NCBI GenBank assembly: GCA_947311845.1
Contig: CAMZMU010000059.1
Span: forward strand, 57,634,444 to 57,698,443
DNA: 64,000 bases
Origin: Poa pratensis
Taxonomy: Eukaryota > Streptophyta > Magnoliopsida > Poales > Poaceae
Reading direction: 5' to 3'
Position numbers and translations under genes: made by a program. A model generated the notes under the pieces. That model saw nothing but the letters and a program-made list of their open reading frames with translations, was not told where the DNA came from and ran no database searches. Positions within the stretch are counted from its first letter, which is position 1, and each line of letters opens with the position of its first letter. Shown one piece after another: positions 1-11,430 of the stretch.

Positions 1-397
1 GTGATCAAAGTTGAAAATTGAGTTAGCTGGGAAAAAATGGACGAGGAAAGAAAAATATTTTGTAAAATATCAGAAAAATAAAATAATAAAATATTTTTTA
101 TTCACACCTTTGCCGAGTGCATATGGCGTGGTACTCGGGATAGGCCCGTAGTGTCGTCTGTCCCAACATTAAGTGTCACGTGGCCCTAACTGTTTGCCAA
201 GTGTATTATCTACAGAGTGACACACTCAGTTTAATTGTGCCTATGCCGAGTGTCGCGAAAAAAGAACTTGACAGAATACCCTAATTGCCGAGTGTATTTT
301 CGAGATGCTCGGCTACATCCCATTGTTGTCGAGCTCCCAATAAATTGCACTCGACAATTAGATATGGCACTCGGCAACAAAGTCGATTCCGGTAGTG
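1..397. mobile_element. CACTA transposon, terminal fragment
   Basis: The segment carries many copies in both orientations of the motif TGCCGAGTG / CACTCGGCA, the subterminal repeat of a common grass CACTA family. It ends at 397 with GGTAGTG, the inverted form of a CACTACC terminus. The next bases are ACG (398-400). The paralogous copy of the flank at 44907 reads straight through GTGG-ACG-AAGGG, so 397/398 is a true insertion edge and ACG is the likely 3-bp target duplication. The rest of the element lies outside the window, and no coding sequence is seen in this part. Confidence 0.85.
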
Positions 398-1509
398 ACG
401 AAGGGAGTAGCTAGATTAGAGGAAGCTGCATGCATATGTCCGCACCTAGTTTGTCAATTAACTACTCAAGTTTGAAAACTTGATGTCGAAGCAGTAGTGG
501 TGCATGGAATCAATGGCCTAATATATATGATTTAACTGATTGTCAGGTCTCCCAAAAGAACAAATAAAGAAAGAGGTTGCCATATATAGCAATTGGTTAG
601 GGCGTTTAATTGTAAAGAAAGCATTGCCGGTTAAGAAACATGCTTGATACTGTATCCTTTAGTTGCTTTTGCCTCTAAAAGGTGTGGTAGCACAGGACAA
701 AAATGTTGCTCTCCACTAACAGAAAACCAGCCGGTGCATCTTTTCTTTCCTCAATGTATACCTTTCGTTTCTTTATGACACCACAATTTATACATATGGG
801 GATTGGTTGGAGACTAGTGAGATAAGCAGCTAGCGACGACTTTATGTTTGTATAATCTTTCTCATGGATCGGTTCATGCATGGTGCATATAGATGCAAGA
901 TGCATATCCATGAATGCATCTAGACATCAAGACTAAATAACTATTATCCAAGCTAGCTAGCCATCATACCACACCCATGAGACCATGAACTAACCTAATT
1001 AAGCTGTCAATCAAACCAGCAGCTGAAGCCCCTGATGCAAGCTTCCAGTAAGATAGTAAAGTGAACTTTTTTTACCAGCAAAGAAGAAAAGTTAGCAAAT
1101 AGGAGGTGTAATCTGAATAAACACGTGGGGCCCTACTGGTTGCTGGTGCCAATTGCGGCTAGCTAACGTCAGCAGTTGGCATGTGAGAAAAGGCCACGCA
1201 CTAGACATCACAATCACAAATTGACAAGTTTGAGAGCGAGACGCTGTTGTTGTTGCTAGCTACCTTTGTTAGCTTCACAGAGTGAGTGATCGAGAAGTTG
1301 GACTGAATGTATGTGACACTAGAGTTTGGCGCAGTGACTTGTGACTTGTGAGTGCCCACCACACAAGATCCCCACTCACTCGCGCCCACACTTGCGACAT
1401 GCATGTACAAATCATATCGATCGATCAACACAAAAAACATACTAAAACAATTGAACAACATGTTGTTTTATGATGATCCAAATTCTATACTGATGAAGGC
1501 CAACTTGTG

Positions 1510-1800
1510 ACGAAGGAGAGCGGAGCGGTACGGTACGGATCATTTCCGGGTCGAACTGTAGCCGACCTAGGGTTTTATGTCACCATATATTCATCTTGTA
1601 AGCCGCCAGTTGGGGTAAGCCATACATTGTAAACCCACGGCGTTTGTAACCTCACCCGATTATCGTGAAGTATTGCTGGCTGGCGCCCGTGGTTTTTTCT
1701 CCTCCATTGTTGGAGGGGTTTTCCACGTTAAAATCTCGTGTCCCCATTGGTTTGATCGTTCCGCACTTCGTCGTTTTTTTGCTATCGTTTATAACACAAC
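1510..1800 (+). mobile_element. Probable Copia LTR fragment
   Basis: The stretch contains CTAGGGTTTTATGTCACC, then GTGAAGTATTGCTGGCTGG, then GGAGGGGTTTTCCACGTTAA and ATCTCGTGTCC. I recognise this as the type of text found near the 3' end of Triticeae Copia LTRs. It is missing from the paralogous copy at 44907-47420, which supports an insertion. No partner LTR, internal domain or clean target duplication was found, so it is a fragment at most. The class assignment comes from memory of similar sequences, not a search. Confidence 0.4.
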
Positions 1801-1842
1801 ATATGTACCTTATTTGCTCATACAATATGTCAAAGATGATCC

Positions 1843-1995
1843 CTAGGGCGCAAAATAGTGCAAGTCATGAGCTAGCTAGGTTCGGCATGTTTCAAAATAG
1901 AACTGAAGTTTGGTTTGGAACGGCTCCAGACGCTCTGCTGAGTCGTATCACTATTATCTAATTAATATAATCCATTAACCCCGCAAAAAAAATAA
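1843..1995 (+). mobile_element. Short retroposed fragment with 14-bp target duplication
   Basis: GTCAAAGATGATCC occurs at 1829-1842 and again at 1996-2009. The 153 bp between them end in an A-rich run (GCAAAAAAAATAA) directly before the second copy. A perfect 14-bp duplication next to an A tail is the mark of target-primed reverse transcription, so this is probably a 5'-truncated LINE or SINE. The insert is absent from the paralogous segment near 46300. Confidence 0.6.
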
Positions 1996-3076
1996 GTCAA
2001 AGATGATCCAGACATTTCACAAAGAAAAAATTGTTTGTTGCTCGCCTCATTCATTTAGCAAACAATTTCCCTTGTTTATTACGCATATGCTTATTCTTTT
2101 GTAAGCCATTTTATATGAAATGGTACCTATGTGTTTATTTGGGTCGTTTTCGTCATGGGTTGCCGCCAGTTGGCATCTTGCTAGGTAGTGATGTGTATAT
2201 GGAAATGGAATTTGAACAAATTGTTGCAAACCATGTGACGAATAGAAATATTGGAGGACAGGATATTCCAAATGAATAACTTTGCAAGCTGTACATGCAT
2301 GGTCTTTTGCTTTCTAATTTGAAAAGCTACCCAGCGTGGCAGTGTGTACCTTGAACTCCCCAGCATCCAACACCATTTTGCAAGACTAGTTGTGTTGAAA
2401 AATAAACCCATTGATGTGTGCCCTTCTCAGGCATCTTGTTCCGACTAGCAACTCGTGCGACCGCCGCCGCTGCTTGAAGAGGCAATTCTGGTTCATGATT
2501 GTGAGATGAAGAATTTGATCTAATTATGAAATGCGGGGCCACGGAAGAGTTTCCGCACATCATTTATTTCTGAACTTATTTTTCTTCTTCAAATTAAACC
2601 AGTGCATGTTATGAATTCTTTCACATAAACATGCACCAACCACAAGATCTTCTTAATTAAATCTATATACAATGCCAGTAATCGTCCTTGATCTCCGTAT
2701 ATGGAAAACTAACTAGCTACCAAATTCGATCAGACACTAGCTTGGTTCATTGCCAACTAATCATACTCTACCTTGAGAAGAAAATATAAAATATATCTGT
2801 GGTCACTTCAACAATTGTGAGATGCATGTTATTTTGGCCCACACGATGATGATTAGCGGCTTTAGGTGGGGTAATATGTACAAACTTAAACAGTGCAACT
2901 TGATGGATGCATGGCCTTATGTGCTGATGCCTGTCTAATGATGTTGAAGTTTAGCTTCTAGCTCATGGTTTACTTTCGTTCGTTTGTCTGGTTCGCATAT
3001 ACTCTACTGCGGGGAAGGAATAATTAAAGGATCCGTTCGTCTACATCATGCACCTTAAGTATTTTCATATGTAAGC

Positions 3077-4483
3077 GACGATATTTATGCATGACATGAT
3101 ATTGATCAGTAAAAAACCGCTTAGCACTCGCGTTGATTAGTGGCTACAGTCGAGGAAGTAAAAATATCATCGACGTCCGTTTCAATGGGAGGACGGCTGA
3201 ATTGATTCTCACGTGTCTCTATCTCCTGCTGGAATTGATTAAACAAATCTCAGCCAGGGGCAATGCGTACCTTTTGTCCTCCGTGTGCTCGTACTTGCCC
3301 TGGTACTATTGCACAGTCCGAGTGGTATGAATTAAACAGCTTATAATAATAAACTATATAGGTCAGCTGCGTGTGCAATTCAACCACATAATACTCAACA
3401 TGACGCAATATCAGATTATTCCATGGTGTTAGTTAATGAAGCTAGTATCAACCCGGCCAATACAATAAACCTTGTGATAATAGTAGACAATTAGTCGGTT
3501 CATGCATACATGCCATCACATAAGAGCATATCAAATTATCTTTCTTTTTTATAAGGACGGTAATATATATTAACGGTCTGGTTGGCTAGCTTGAGAGAAA
3601 CAGTCAACTGATTTTAGTTGTCCAAGTATGTTCCAGATTTTTATAGCTAACCTGTATTTTGATACAAGTAATAGCATGAATCAGTACGGTTCAAAGGTAA
3701 AACAAAATAGGTTGGACTAGAAGGAGGTAATCGGTGTAGCGTGTGTGTTTGGGCACTGCAGCATGGCACCTTGGTAGTGTTGACAGCAGGGAGGGGAGCC
3801 ATCCATCCATGTGTGACTGCCCTGTCCTAGCTTGTTCACTCACTCACCAGTCAACAGTAAACATCCAAGCTAGGTTGTGCTGGCTGTAAGAAGAAGGTGG
3901 AGAGAGAGTGACTGAATGAGATGCAGGAAGCAGACATGGATCGAGTAGCGGCCAGGACACTAGTGTCTGCGTCCAGGCGGGCGCATGAGAGTGGTGCGAT
4001 GTGACACCACGATTTTGTCAATTTCATCCTCTGTTCTCTACCGCTCTTCCCCCCCTCCTCTGCTACCACTGCTACTCCAAGGCTCCGGAGCCCATCACCG
4101 CGCGCCGCAAATTGCTTCTGACCCCGAGAAAGCAGGACCTCGCTTTGTGTTGCCCGGTCATTGGTCAAACCGTTGTCTTTTTTTATATATTTTTGTCGAG
4201 TAGATTATCTTTTATTATTCTCGGCCAAGCCTCGTGCTCTTGATATCATAAAACTTCCACCCCATCCAACCACCGTCCCTACATGCAACAACCATCTATT
4301 GAAACTGAAAAATTTCGATTGCACAATGTTTTGGACGTCATTACATCAGGAATCGTGGCGATTGTGAAATCTAAGACAGATCTGAAGTAGACTTTGTACC
4401 TTGCAAGTGCATTTCGTGGGATAACCCTTGCTAATTAGCAAACATTGTGACATTTACAATCCGATACAAAAGCTTCAAGAACT
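3077..4483. other. Non-coding host DNA, nothing recognised
   Basis: The stretch is AT-rich to mixed in composition. Overlapping short reading frames at about 3850-4360 run on both strands and show no domain or shared structure. The right-hand copy of the duplication is cut by other elements before this point, so there is no paralogue to compare with inside the window. Confidence 0.5.
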
Positions 4484-4487
4484 AGAA

Positions 4488-5176
4488 CCTTGCCGAAGTA
4501 CAGAGCCTTCTTCGCCGTGAAGGTTAGCGCGGAAGGCGTGGACCAGGTATGGCGATTGAGAGCTCCGCCGACCTGTGGCTTCTTTGCGTGGCTGGCTGCC
4601 AAGAACAAGTGCTGGACGGTGGACCGCCTCCAGCGGAGGGGACTTCCACACCCATCGGTGTGCTTGTTCTGCGATCAGGCGCCCGGGGCGTTGTAATATC
4701 TCTTGCTCGGGCACATGCTAGTGCGCGACGTTTGGGCCTTTGCTCTTGATTTCTGGGGAAAGCCCGATTGGATGCCGGGAGTGGATACGCCTTTGGTTGA
4801 GTGGTGGATGGGCGGTCGATCGACCACTCGCCAGGAGACGAAGGATCTGTGGACGGCCCTTACACTGGTGTTTTGGTGCATCTAGCGCCACCGGAATGAT
4901 GTGGTCTTTGAGGTGATGGATCTGTCTGCCATGACAGTCAAGCTTAAGATCCGAGTTGAGTTTGAGGCTTGGCGGCTAGAGGGTCTATTCCGAGGTGAGG
5001 CGTTTGGCTTCCCTTCGCCAACGCCGGAGCACTTGCTAGTAGGAGATTAGCTCTAGATTTGGTGAGCTGCTACTTCTTGTTGCAGCAAACTTGCCGTCTT
5101 TGGTGGCATTGTAAAACTTCCTTCTTGGCACCCCTTCTCTGAAATGTAATACACCTTCAAGGGAGTATTCTAGAAA
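4488..5176 (+). pseudogene. LINE 3' end: reverse-transcriptase zinc-knuckle region, 5'-truncated
   Basis: Translation at about 4490-4690 gives the zf-RVT domain that follows the reverse transcriptase in plant L1-type LINEs: FFAWLAAKNKCWT, then DRLQRRGLPHP and the metal-binding pair in CLFCDQ. A stop interrupts the frame at about 4697. The sequence then resumes with DVWAFALDFWGKP and, after a further stop near 4883, RHRNDVVFE. Only the last part of ORF2 and the 3' untranslated region are present, ending in TAGAAAAAAG. AGAACCT occurs next to both ends (about 4484 and 5178), which may be a degraded target duplication. The element is dead, and its stops and 5' truncation fit an old insertion. Confidence 0.75.
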
Positions 5177-5762
5177 AAAGAACCTGACCGAGAACACTAC
5201 AATTTTGCTAGCTGACGCTTGTTACTTTGCGAGAACACATATTACGTGAGCAATAATCCAACTAATTGGTGAAATTTGTTCTGTTTGCAGGACATCCATT
5301 CGGGGTGACCTCTCTAGACTCATTAATTAACGTTAACACCGTATCCTTGTGAAAAAGATGAAAAAAAAACAGAAATCAAAGTCATTTACATCGAGTAGGT
5401 TAACACGCACGAAATCCATGAATTTGGATATTGCCGGCCGCTAGAGAATCCTCTCCTATATATTGGAACTTTCCAAGAATTTCATACTCATGGGATTTTA
5501 CAACCAGCAAAATTTGTTTAAAAAGGTAAATAGAAGACCTGGTAAGGTAAAATATCTTAACGGAGCTTTCGAGAATACTCGATAATGACGACTAACAGGC
5601 AAGGAAGCAACGGGAACATGGACTATGACGAGTCCGTTGGAAAACTACTCTTGAACATAGAAAAACATGAACCCTCATGCACCTAAGGAAAGAACTGAAT
5701 ATGCAAAACTGAAGAGTCCATGTATTACTTATGTTCAGTTTGACAAAAACATAAGGCTGCTC
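4671..5762 (+). repeat. Direct duplication, copy 1
   Basis: This copy matches 7005-8081 in the same orientation across the LINE tail and into the flanking DNA, for example GCGAGAACACATATTACGTG and the TTCGGGGTGACCTCTCTAGA run. The homology starts inside the LINE at AGGCGCCCG and stops after CATAAGGCT. It was therefore a genomic duplication after the LINE landed, not two separate LINE insertions. Confidence 0.85.
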
Positions 5763-6094
5763 ATGGAGCCTTTTGAAATATAACACCTTGAAGGAATTTA
5801 ATAACTTCTTGGGATGGATCATTACTTCACGAAAAAAAACACGACACTTCTAAGTAAATGGTTGCCCATGTTTCTTATCGAGGATGGGGTGTGTCCGGAT
5901 CTACTACGTAATATATATGTGATCTTTAAGGCTATCTCGTCGAGTTCAGACCCGCTCACGCGGATTTAAAAAAAAGGAAAAAAAATCCTGCGGCCCGCTC
6001 CTATCCCACGCTAAGAACTAAAATAGCCTAGACGTGAGGGGAGTGTTGAAATATATTGCATATCCCCATTCCATCATTTCGGACTTTTGATCTA
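5763..6094. other. Non-coding, nothing recognised
   Basis: A short AT-rich stretch between the duplication and segment A. I see no conserved reading frame or element end. Confidence 0.5.
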
Positions 6095-6540
6095 GATGAC
6101 TAGTGCACAACGCACATCAAAGCCAACACGTGGCCGGCCAGATGCACGGAATTGCTAGAACCGGCTGTGCTACGTGTTGAGAGGAGCTAGACGGTTCGGT
6201 TGGTTGTGTTGCTCTACTGTCATGTGCTCGAGCGCAGCTTGCCAGTTGGATCGAGTACGTACTGGCCAAGTGGCTAACTGCTAGTGCACATATAAGCGTA
6301 CCACGATCGAAGAGATTCCTTCATATGTGTATCCATGACTGTTACGTCCACGTCCTTGCCAAAAAAACAAAAGTGCTGCGCCACGTCTACCTACATGTCT
6401 TGGTAGTAGAAATGCGACTTTTCACCAAGACATGCATATATATATCCACGTGGAGTAGCTAGGTGCGCCTCAAGTCAAGTTCGACTAGCTAAGCTAGCCG
6501 CCTAGATTCCTTCATATGTGTATCCATGTTACGTCCCGAG
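6095..6540 (+). repeat. Paralogous segment A
   Basis: Segment A shares blocks with B (8990-9780, resuming at 13567-13663 and 14501-14760) and C (15400-16130). Examples are AACCGGCTGTGCTACGTGTT, GTACGTACTGGCCAAGTGGC, ATTCCTTCATATGTGTATCC and GGTGCGCCTCAAGT. It lacks the Stowaway, the TA-flanked element and the poly-A retroposon found in B, so it preserves the empty sites. The ATTCCTTCATATG block occurs twice within A, at about 6315 and 6509. Confidence 0.75.
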
Positions 6541-7004
6541 GGCGAGTAGGACGGCTGGGATATACGTGGGGAAGTAGTTGGGCGGCGGTGGAGCGACACA
6601 GCCGCGCGGTGGTGGGCGGCAGGGGTCATCGCGGCGGTTGGTCCCGTCTCCCGTGGGCGTCGACGAGGCGCGCAAGGGCAGCGACCAAGTGTGCCTGGGT
6701 GGCGCTCCGCGAAAGAGCAGCGACGAAGCTAGGGCGAGGGGATTCCGCCGCGTCGGTGGCCGAATTAGCGAGCGGTTTCTTTTTTTTCCTTTCATAGGAT
6801 TTGCTTGTTGGATGAGGGTGCGGGTCGTGGGGAAGTACCTCAACATTGGGTGAGTTCTGTCCGTTAGATTTAGCGGATGGACGGTTCTAAGTAGGGGGTA
6901 TGACCTATGAGATCTCATTATTAGTTGAATCTGGATCATTGGATGATGCTAATCTGATGGCTGACGTTATTTGGATCAGCCACCCTCTGGGTCTTGCAAT
7001 TAGG
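6541..7004. other. GC-rich unclassified segment
   Basis: The first half (6541-6770) is strongly GC-rich, with reading frames open on both strands, which in such composition is expected by chance. The second half contains GTTAGATTTAGCGGATGGAC and a leucine/ATC-rich text of unknown origin. It lies exactly between segment A and the second duplication copy. It could be a captured gene piece, but I recognise no product. Confidence 0.4.
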
Positions 7005-8081
7005 CGCCCGAGACGCTGCAATATCTCTTGCTCAGGTGCGTGCTAGTGCGAGACGACGTTTGGGCCTTTGCTCGTGATTTCTAGGGAAAGCCCAAGTGGA
7101 TGCCGGGAGTGGATACGCCTTTGGTTGAGTGGTGGACAGAGCGGTCGACCACCCACCAAGAGGCGAAGGATCTGTGGACGGCCCTTACACTAGTGTTTTG
7201 GTGCATCTAGCGCCACCGGAATGTTGTGGTCTTTGAGGGGGTGGATCTGTCCGCCATGATGGTCAAGCTTAAGATCCGAGTTGACTACTTGGGTTTGAGG
7301 CTTGGCGGCTAGAGGGTCTATTCCGAGGTGAGGCGTTTGGCTTCCCATCACCAACGCCGGAGCGTTGGCTAGTAGGAGATTGGCTCTAAATTTGGGGAGC
7401 TGCTACCCCTTGTTGCAGCAAACTTGCCGTCTTTGGCGGCGTTGTAAAACTTCCTTCCCCCTTCTATGAAATGTAATACACCGGGTGTATTCTAGAAAAA
7501 AGAAGCTGACCGAAAACACTACAATTTTGTTATCTGACGCTTGTTACTTTGCGAGAACACATATTACGTGAGCAATAATCCAATTAATTGGTGAAATTTG
7601 TTTTGTTTGTTGGACATCCTTTCGGGGTGACCTCTCTAGACTCATTACTTAGCCTTAACACCGCATCCTTGTGAAAAAGATGAAAAAACAGAAAACAAAG
7701 TCATTTACATCCAGTGGGTTAACACACACTAAATTCATGAATTTTGAGATTGGCGGCCCCTAGAGAATCCTCACCTATATATTGGATCTTTCCAAGAATT
7801 TCATACTCATGGGATTTTACAACCAACATAATTTGTTTAAAAAGGGACACAGAAGACCTGGCAGGGTAAAATATCTTAATGGAGCTTTCGAGAATACTCG
7901 ATAATGAGGACTAACAGGCAAGGAAGCAACAGGAACATGGACTATGAAGATTCCAATGGAAAACTACTCTTGAACATAGAAAAACATGAACTCTCATGCA
8001 CCTAAAGAAAGAACCGAATATGCAAAACTGAAGAGTCCATGTATTACTTATGTTCAGTTTGACGAAAACATAAGGCTACTC
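7005..8081 (+). repeat. Direct duplication, copy 2, including a second LINE tail
   Basis: This is the counterpart of 4671-5762. Bases 7005-7500 repeat the LINE tail from within the zinc-knuckle region onward, with additional damage such as a TAG in place of the TGG codon after GCTCGTGATTTC. Because its left edge falls inside the LINE, it cannot be an independent retrotransposition. The remainder is the non-coding flank. Confidence 0.85.
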
Positions 8082-8561
8082 AACGCGCGGGGTATTCTTA
8101 TAGTTTACCCAACATGGATGGCGGTATAGTTTATGGATCGACCCTCTGGTACCGTAGTTTTTTCTTCTATTTCATTGTATGCCGTTTCGAGAATTTCGGT
8201 TTTTCTGTAAGGGATGCGAGAGAACATGTAATTTATGGGATACGTTATTTTTTTTGTAAATACTATGGGACAGTAATTATTTGAACCATGTTGTGTTTTA
8301 AATAATTTTGTAACAATCATTTAAATTTGGCCGTTTGAGCTCCGCAATAATGGTTTTGCTTTGTGGGACCCAGGTACACCGGCCAGCTCCTGGACCCTAG
8401 ATATAGGAAGATTGTACATGTGCCTTGGGCAGGGGTGGCACGTGCATGCATGGCTAGTTGATCGATGGCGTTAGCTGATCTTGTACGTATGTTGTTTGTC
8501 CTAGCTAGGGGAGTCTTGTATCTTGTTTTGGCTGCGCCCAAGAAATTACTTATATGGCTAG
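8082..8561. other. Non-coding, nothing recognised
   Basis: Low-complexity to mixed sequence between the duplication and the SINE. Short frames on both strands show no recognisable domain. Confidence 0.5.
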
Positions 8562-8577
8562 AGATTAATGACATGCA

Positions 8578-8913
8578 GAGGACCGAGCGTGGCTCGGTGG
8601 CTTGCTCTGGCAGTGGCCAGGCAGCTGACGCAAGTTTGATCCTTAGGATCGACTTGTGTTTTCCTCACCCGGGGGTGTTGTTTATTAGGAACAGTTCGGA
8701 GCGCACTGTTCATGGAGAACAGTGTTCGCCAATAAAGTTCTCACTTCTCTGTCTGTGAGCCACATGAGGTAATATTTCATACCAGACGGTACCGGGTATA
8801 AGGGCGTAGTTCTTGGTTAGGCTTACAGCTTGTGGTGTGCGTGTATGTGGTGTGAGTGCTTGTAAGTCTGATCAGATACTACAACTTGTATCATCAGATA
8901 AGGGAAAAAAAAA
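8578..8913 (+). mobile_element. tRNA-derived SINE with 16-bp target duplication
   Basis: Near the 5' end lies TGGCTCGGTGG, a good match to the RNA polymerase III A box (TRGCNNAGTGG). About 38 bases downstream is GTTTGATCC, matching the B box. The element ends in ten A residues. It is flanked by AGATTAATGACATGCA (8562-8577) and AGATTAATGGCATGCA (8914-8929), a 16-bp target duplication with one mismatch. At 336 bp it is longer than I expect for the well-known Au SINE, and I do not recognise the family. It encodes no protein, and mobilisation would depend on a LINE reverse transcriptase. Confidence 0.85.
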
Positions 8914-8989
8914 AGATTAATGGCATGCATGTTGCTGAAACGATGACCCTAGGCGCGCGGTATCGTTCGATCATACTGTACGTCGATCG

Positions 8990-9780
8990 ATCCTGGCGTG
9001 TCGGCGATCGATGAAGATGCTAAGAAGAAATAAAGAAAGACTTGGGTAAGTACACACGTGGCTGTCATTGCGCGCGCAGATGCACACAGATCGAGATGAA
9101 GATGGGCCGGCAAGGCAATCGATAACCGTACGTACTACGTACTTGCTCTGGACAAGATAATTAGATATGTGAGACTAGCTAGCTAGGATAGACGTACGGA
9201 CGGACTTGGCAATCGATCGAGAATTCGAGATTTGTGGCAAGTGATACCTACTGTGCATGCATGTTGCACTAGCTAGAATGCACAACACACATCAAAGCCT
9301 AACACGTGGCCAGATGCACCCATGTGAAGGGGTGTACTACGTACGTACTTTGGCATGTTGAAAGCACAGAATTGCTAGAACCGGCTGTGCTAGCTAGCTA
9401 CTCCCTCCGTTCCAAATTAATTGACATACATTTATCTAGTAGCGAATGTATCTAGACACTAAACAAGTATAGATATATCCGTATTTGGACAAACACAAGT
9501 CAATTAATTTGGAACGGAGGGAGTACGTGTTGAGAGCAGACGGTTCGAGTTAGTTCATGTCCTTGCCAGTTGGATCCATCGAGTAGTACGTACTGGCCAA
9601 GTGGCTAGCTGCTAGTGCATGCCGGTCCGGCCCACTGCGTATCTATACCTAAAAATCATTAAGATTTCTTGTGGTACGTCATTAGAATTACCCCTATAGT
9701 TAACTAGAATTACCCCATGCCACCGGTCTATCAAGAAAAAATTAAGTTAGTTGCCAATATAATTTAGAGGTTCAAAATCT
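8990..9780 (+). repeat. Paralogous segment B, left part
   Basis: This segment matches C from about 15400 (GATCGATAACCGTACGTAC and GGACGGACGTACGGACTTG-like blocks, then TACTGTGCATG) and matches A from about 6105. The match continues at 13567-13663 and 14501-14760 after removal of the TA-flanked element and the poly-A retroposon. B is therefore the copy that took the later insertions. Confidence 0.7.
9401..9523. mobile_element. Stowaway MITE
   Basis: Terminal inverted repeats CTCCCTCCGTTCCAAATTAA and its complement end at 9523, flanked by TA on each side (9399-9400 and 9524-9525). At 123 bp, the length, TIR and TA target are those of Tc1/mariner-type Stowaway MITEs of grasses. Segments A (near 6170) and C (near 15635) read GTGCTACGTGTT with no insert, giving two empty sites. 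Confidence 0.95.
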
Positions 9781-9781
9781 A

Positions 9782-9783
<2 letters not shown>

Positions 9784-9816
<33 letters not shown>
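9784..9816. repeat. TA microsatellite, left of the TIR element
   Basis: An uninterrupted TA run abuts the left end of the 9817-13520 element. A second TA run at 13535-13566 lies just beyond its right end, so the element probably inserted into a TA microsatellite. Confidence 0.95.
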
Positions 9817-9820
<4 letters not shown>

Positions 9821-9899
9821 GGGACTATTTAGAAACCCCTTAAGAGATGCTCTAAATAGTTATTTAGAGCACCTTTCCAACTAAAGAGTTTCTGAACCC

Positions 9900-11430
9900 G
9901 AAAAAACCAACCGACCCCGAACCGGCACAAAAATCCCACCCCCACCTTATCCACGTCCTTCCGCCCACCAACCACACACGCACCTTCCGCCACCACCGTC
10001 TCCACCACCGACGGCACGCCGCAGCCGCACCGCCCTCCACCTTCTTCCGCGCGCCAACCTCGATCTCCTGCAGCCGCGCCGCACTGCCCCTCCACCTCCC
10101 ACCTACGAGCTACCTGGGGCGTCTCTGGTCGCCGCCAGGCCTGCATCCACCGGCCGCGCCGGAAACCAGCGCTCGCTGGCGCTCGACCCCGCCCTCCTCC
10201 CTGCTGCTCCCCCATCTGCGGAGGACACTGCCGCCGCTCGTCCCCACCTCAGCGCTTCCCCCACCGGCGCGATGCGGCCGCGCCCACCCTGCTCCTCCCC
10301 CATCGGCGCGAGGCTGCCACTCTGCCTTCTCCATGGGTGCACGACCTCGCCCCCTATCCTGCTCGCCGTGAACTTCCTCCCCATACTCCCTCTTCCACCA
10401 ACATCGACCGGCACCACGCCTTGCTCTACCACCGCCGTCTGCCCACGAGCTCGACCTCTCCGTTCGTCCCCATCTCATGGCGGCCGACTTGGAATCGACC
10501 TCCGTCGTGGAACCTTTGAGCGCGACCGGCGACTCGAGCGGACCTCCCGCCTCTGCTGCTCCGCGGGCGACCTGCTCTAGCGCGCCTCGGCCATCTGGTC
10601 CAGCGCGCCTCCGGCCAACTGCTCGAGCGCCGCCACATCACCGTCCCTGCTCCCCACGAAACGCTCGCCCCGTCCGCCGCGGGAGTTCACCGGTAGCCGT
10701 CGCGGGAATCCGCCAAGCGCTGCCATGGAGGTCCACCGTACGACCCCTTCCCGCCCCTCCCCAGCAATTAGTAATTTCGCCCCTGCATCCGCGCATGATG
10801 AGCTGCCACTGAAGTCATGTCCGATTTCAGTGGCGACGGGCCCGCGCCGGCCTTCGAGCAGCTGGAGTGAGCTTTGGCACCACGACGGGCTCACGCACCC
10901 TCCGAACCTCCTGCCGATGTGGCAGATGCAGAGCTCCTCTCGGATGGCTTGCCCCCGCCGGCGGTGGGCCTCATCCCCGACCTCCTGCCCGCGCGCGTGG
11001 CCACTACCTTCCTCTGTGGTTTACCTACGCTGGCGGTGCCCCTACCCTCGTTCTGCGTCGCGACCAGCTGCTGCTCTGATGGCCGGTGCTTGAGCTCGTC
11101 GGAGAAAGCCTGCTCATGGTGGTCCACGGGAGCCCTGCTCTCATCCGGCGAGCTCCATCTCGCTCGATGACTGTCCGCCCTCCGGGGAAGTCCACCGCAG
11201 GATGCAAAGGGAGTTCACCGTCCACCCCCTGTCCTACCTCGCACCTCCACGCCACGGTGGCCCTCCCGATAACAGCACTAAGGGAGGAACGCTGAAAGAG
11301 CGGAGGCGCTGTTGTTCTCTGTTTGTCTCCCGTGCGCTTGCTATGTGGAGGACGCAGCTGCGTTCCCTGGTCTGGCTAACTGGTGACTGCGACATGTTCG
11401 AGTATTTGCTTAAGCGAGCGTAAAGCGTGT
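9900..11430. other. GC-rich interior of the TA-flanked element
   Basis: This half is proline/alanine/arginine-rich in every frame, and reading frames of 100-130 codons overlap on both strands. No motif, signal peptide or splice pattern marks one as real. It could be a captured host gene piece or simply a GC-rich spacer. I do not call a gene. Confidence 0.45.

Larger units (their letters stand above)
398..3076. repeat. Host non-coding segment, copy 1 of a dispersed duplication
   Basis: This segment aligns in the same orientation with 44907-47420. Matching landmarks include AAGGGAGTAGCTAGATTAGA at the left edge, the run TTGATGTCGAAGCAGTAGTG, TATTGGAGGACAGGATATTC near the middle, and CATCATGCACCTTAAGTA near the right edge. 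The alignment is interrupted in copy 1 by retroposed pieces between about 1500 and 2020 and in copy 2 by half of a Stowaway element. Short reading frames here are not shared in frame between copies, so I see no gene. It could be old intergenic or promoter DNA of a duplicated gene whose body lies elsewhere. Confidence 0.8.

Noticed and set aside
9829..11423. Overlapping 100-130 codon frames as genes
   Set aside because: They overlap on both strands with the biased composition expected by chance in GC-rich DNA. No start, splice or domain evidence supports one.
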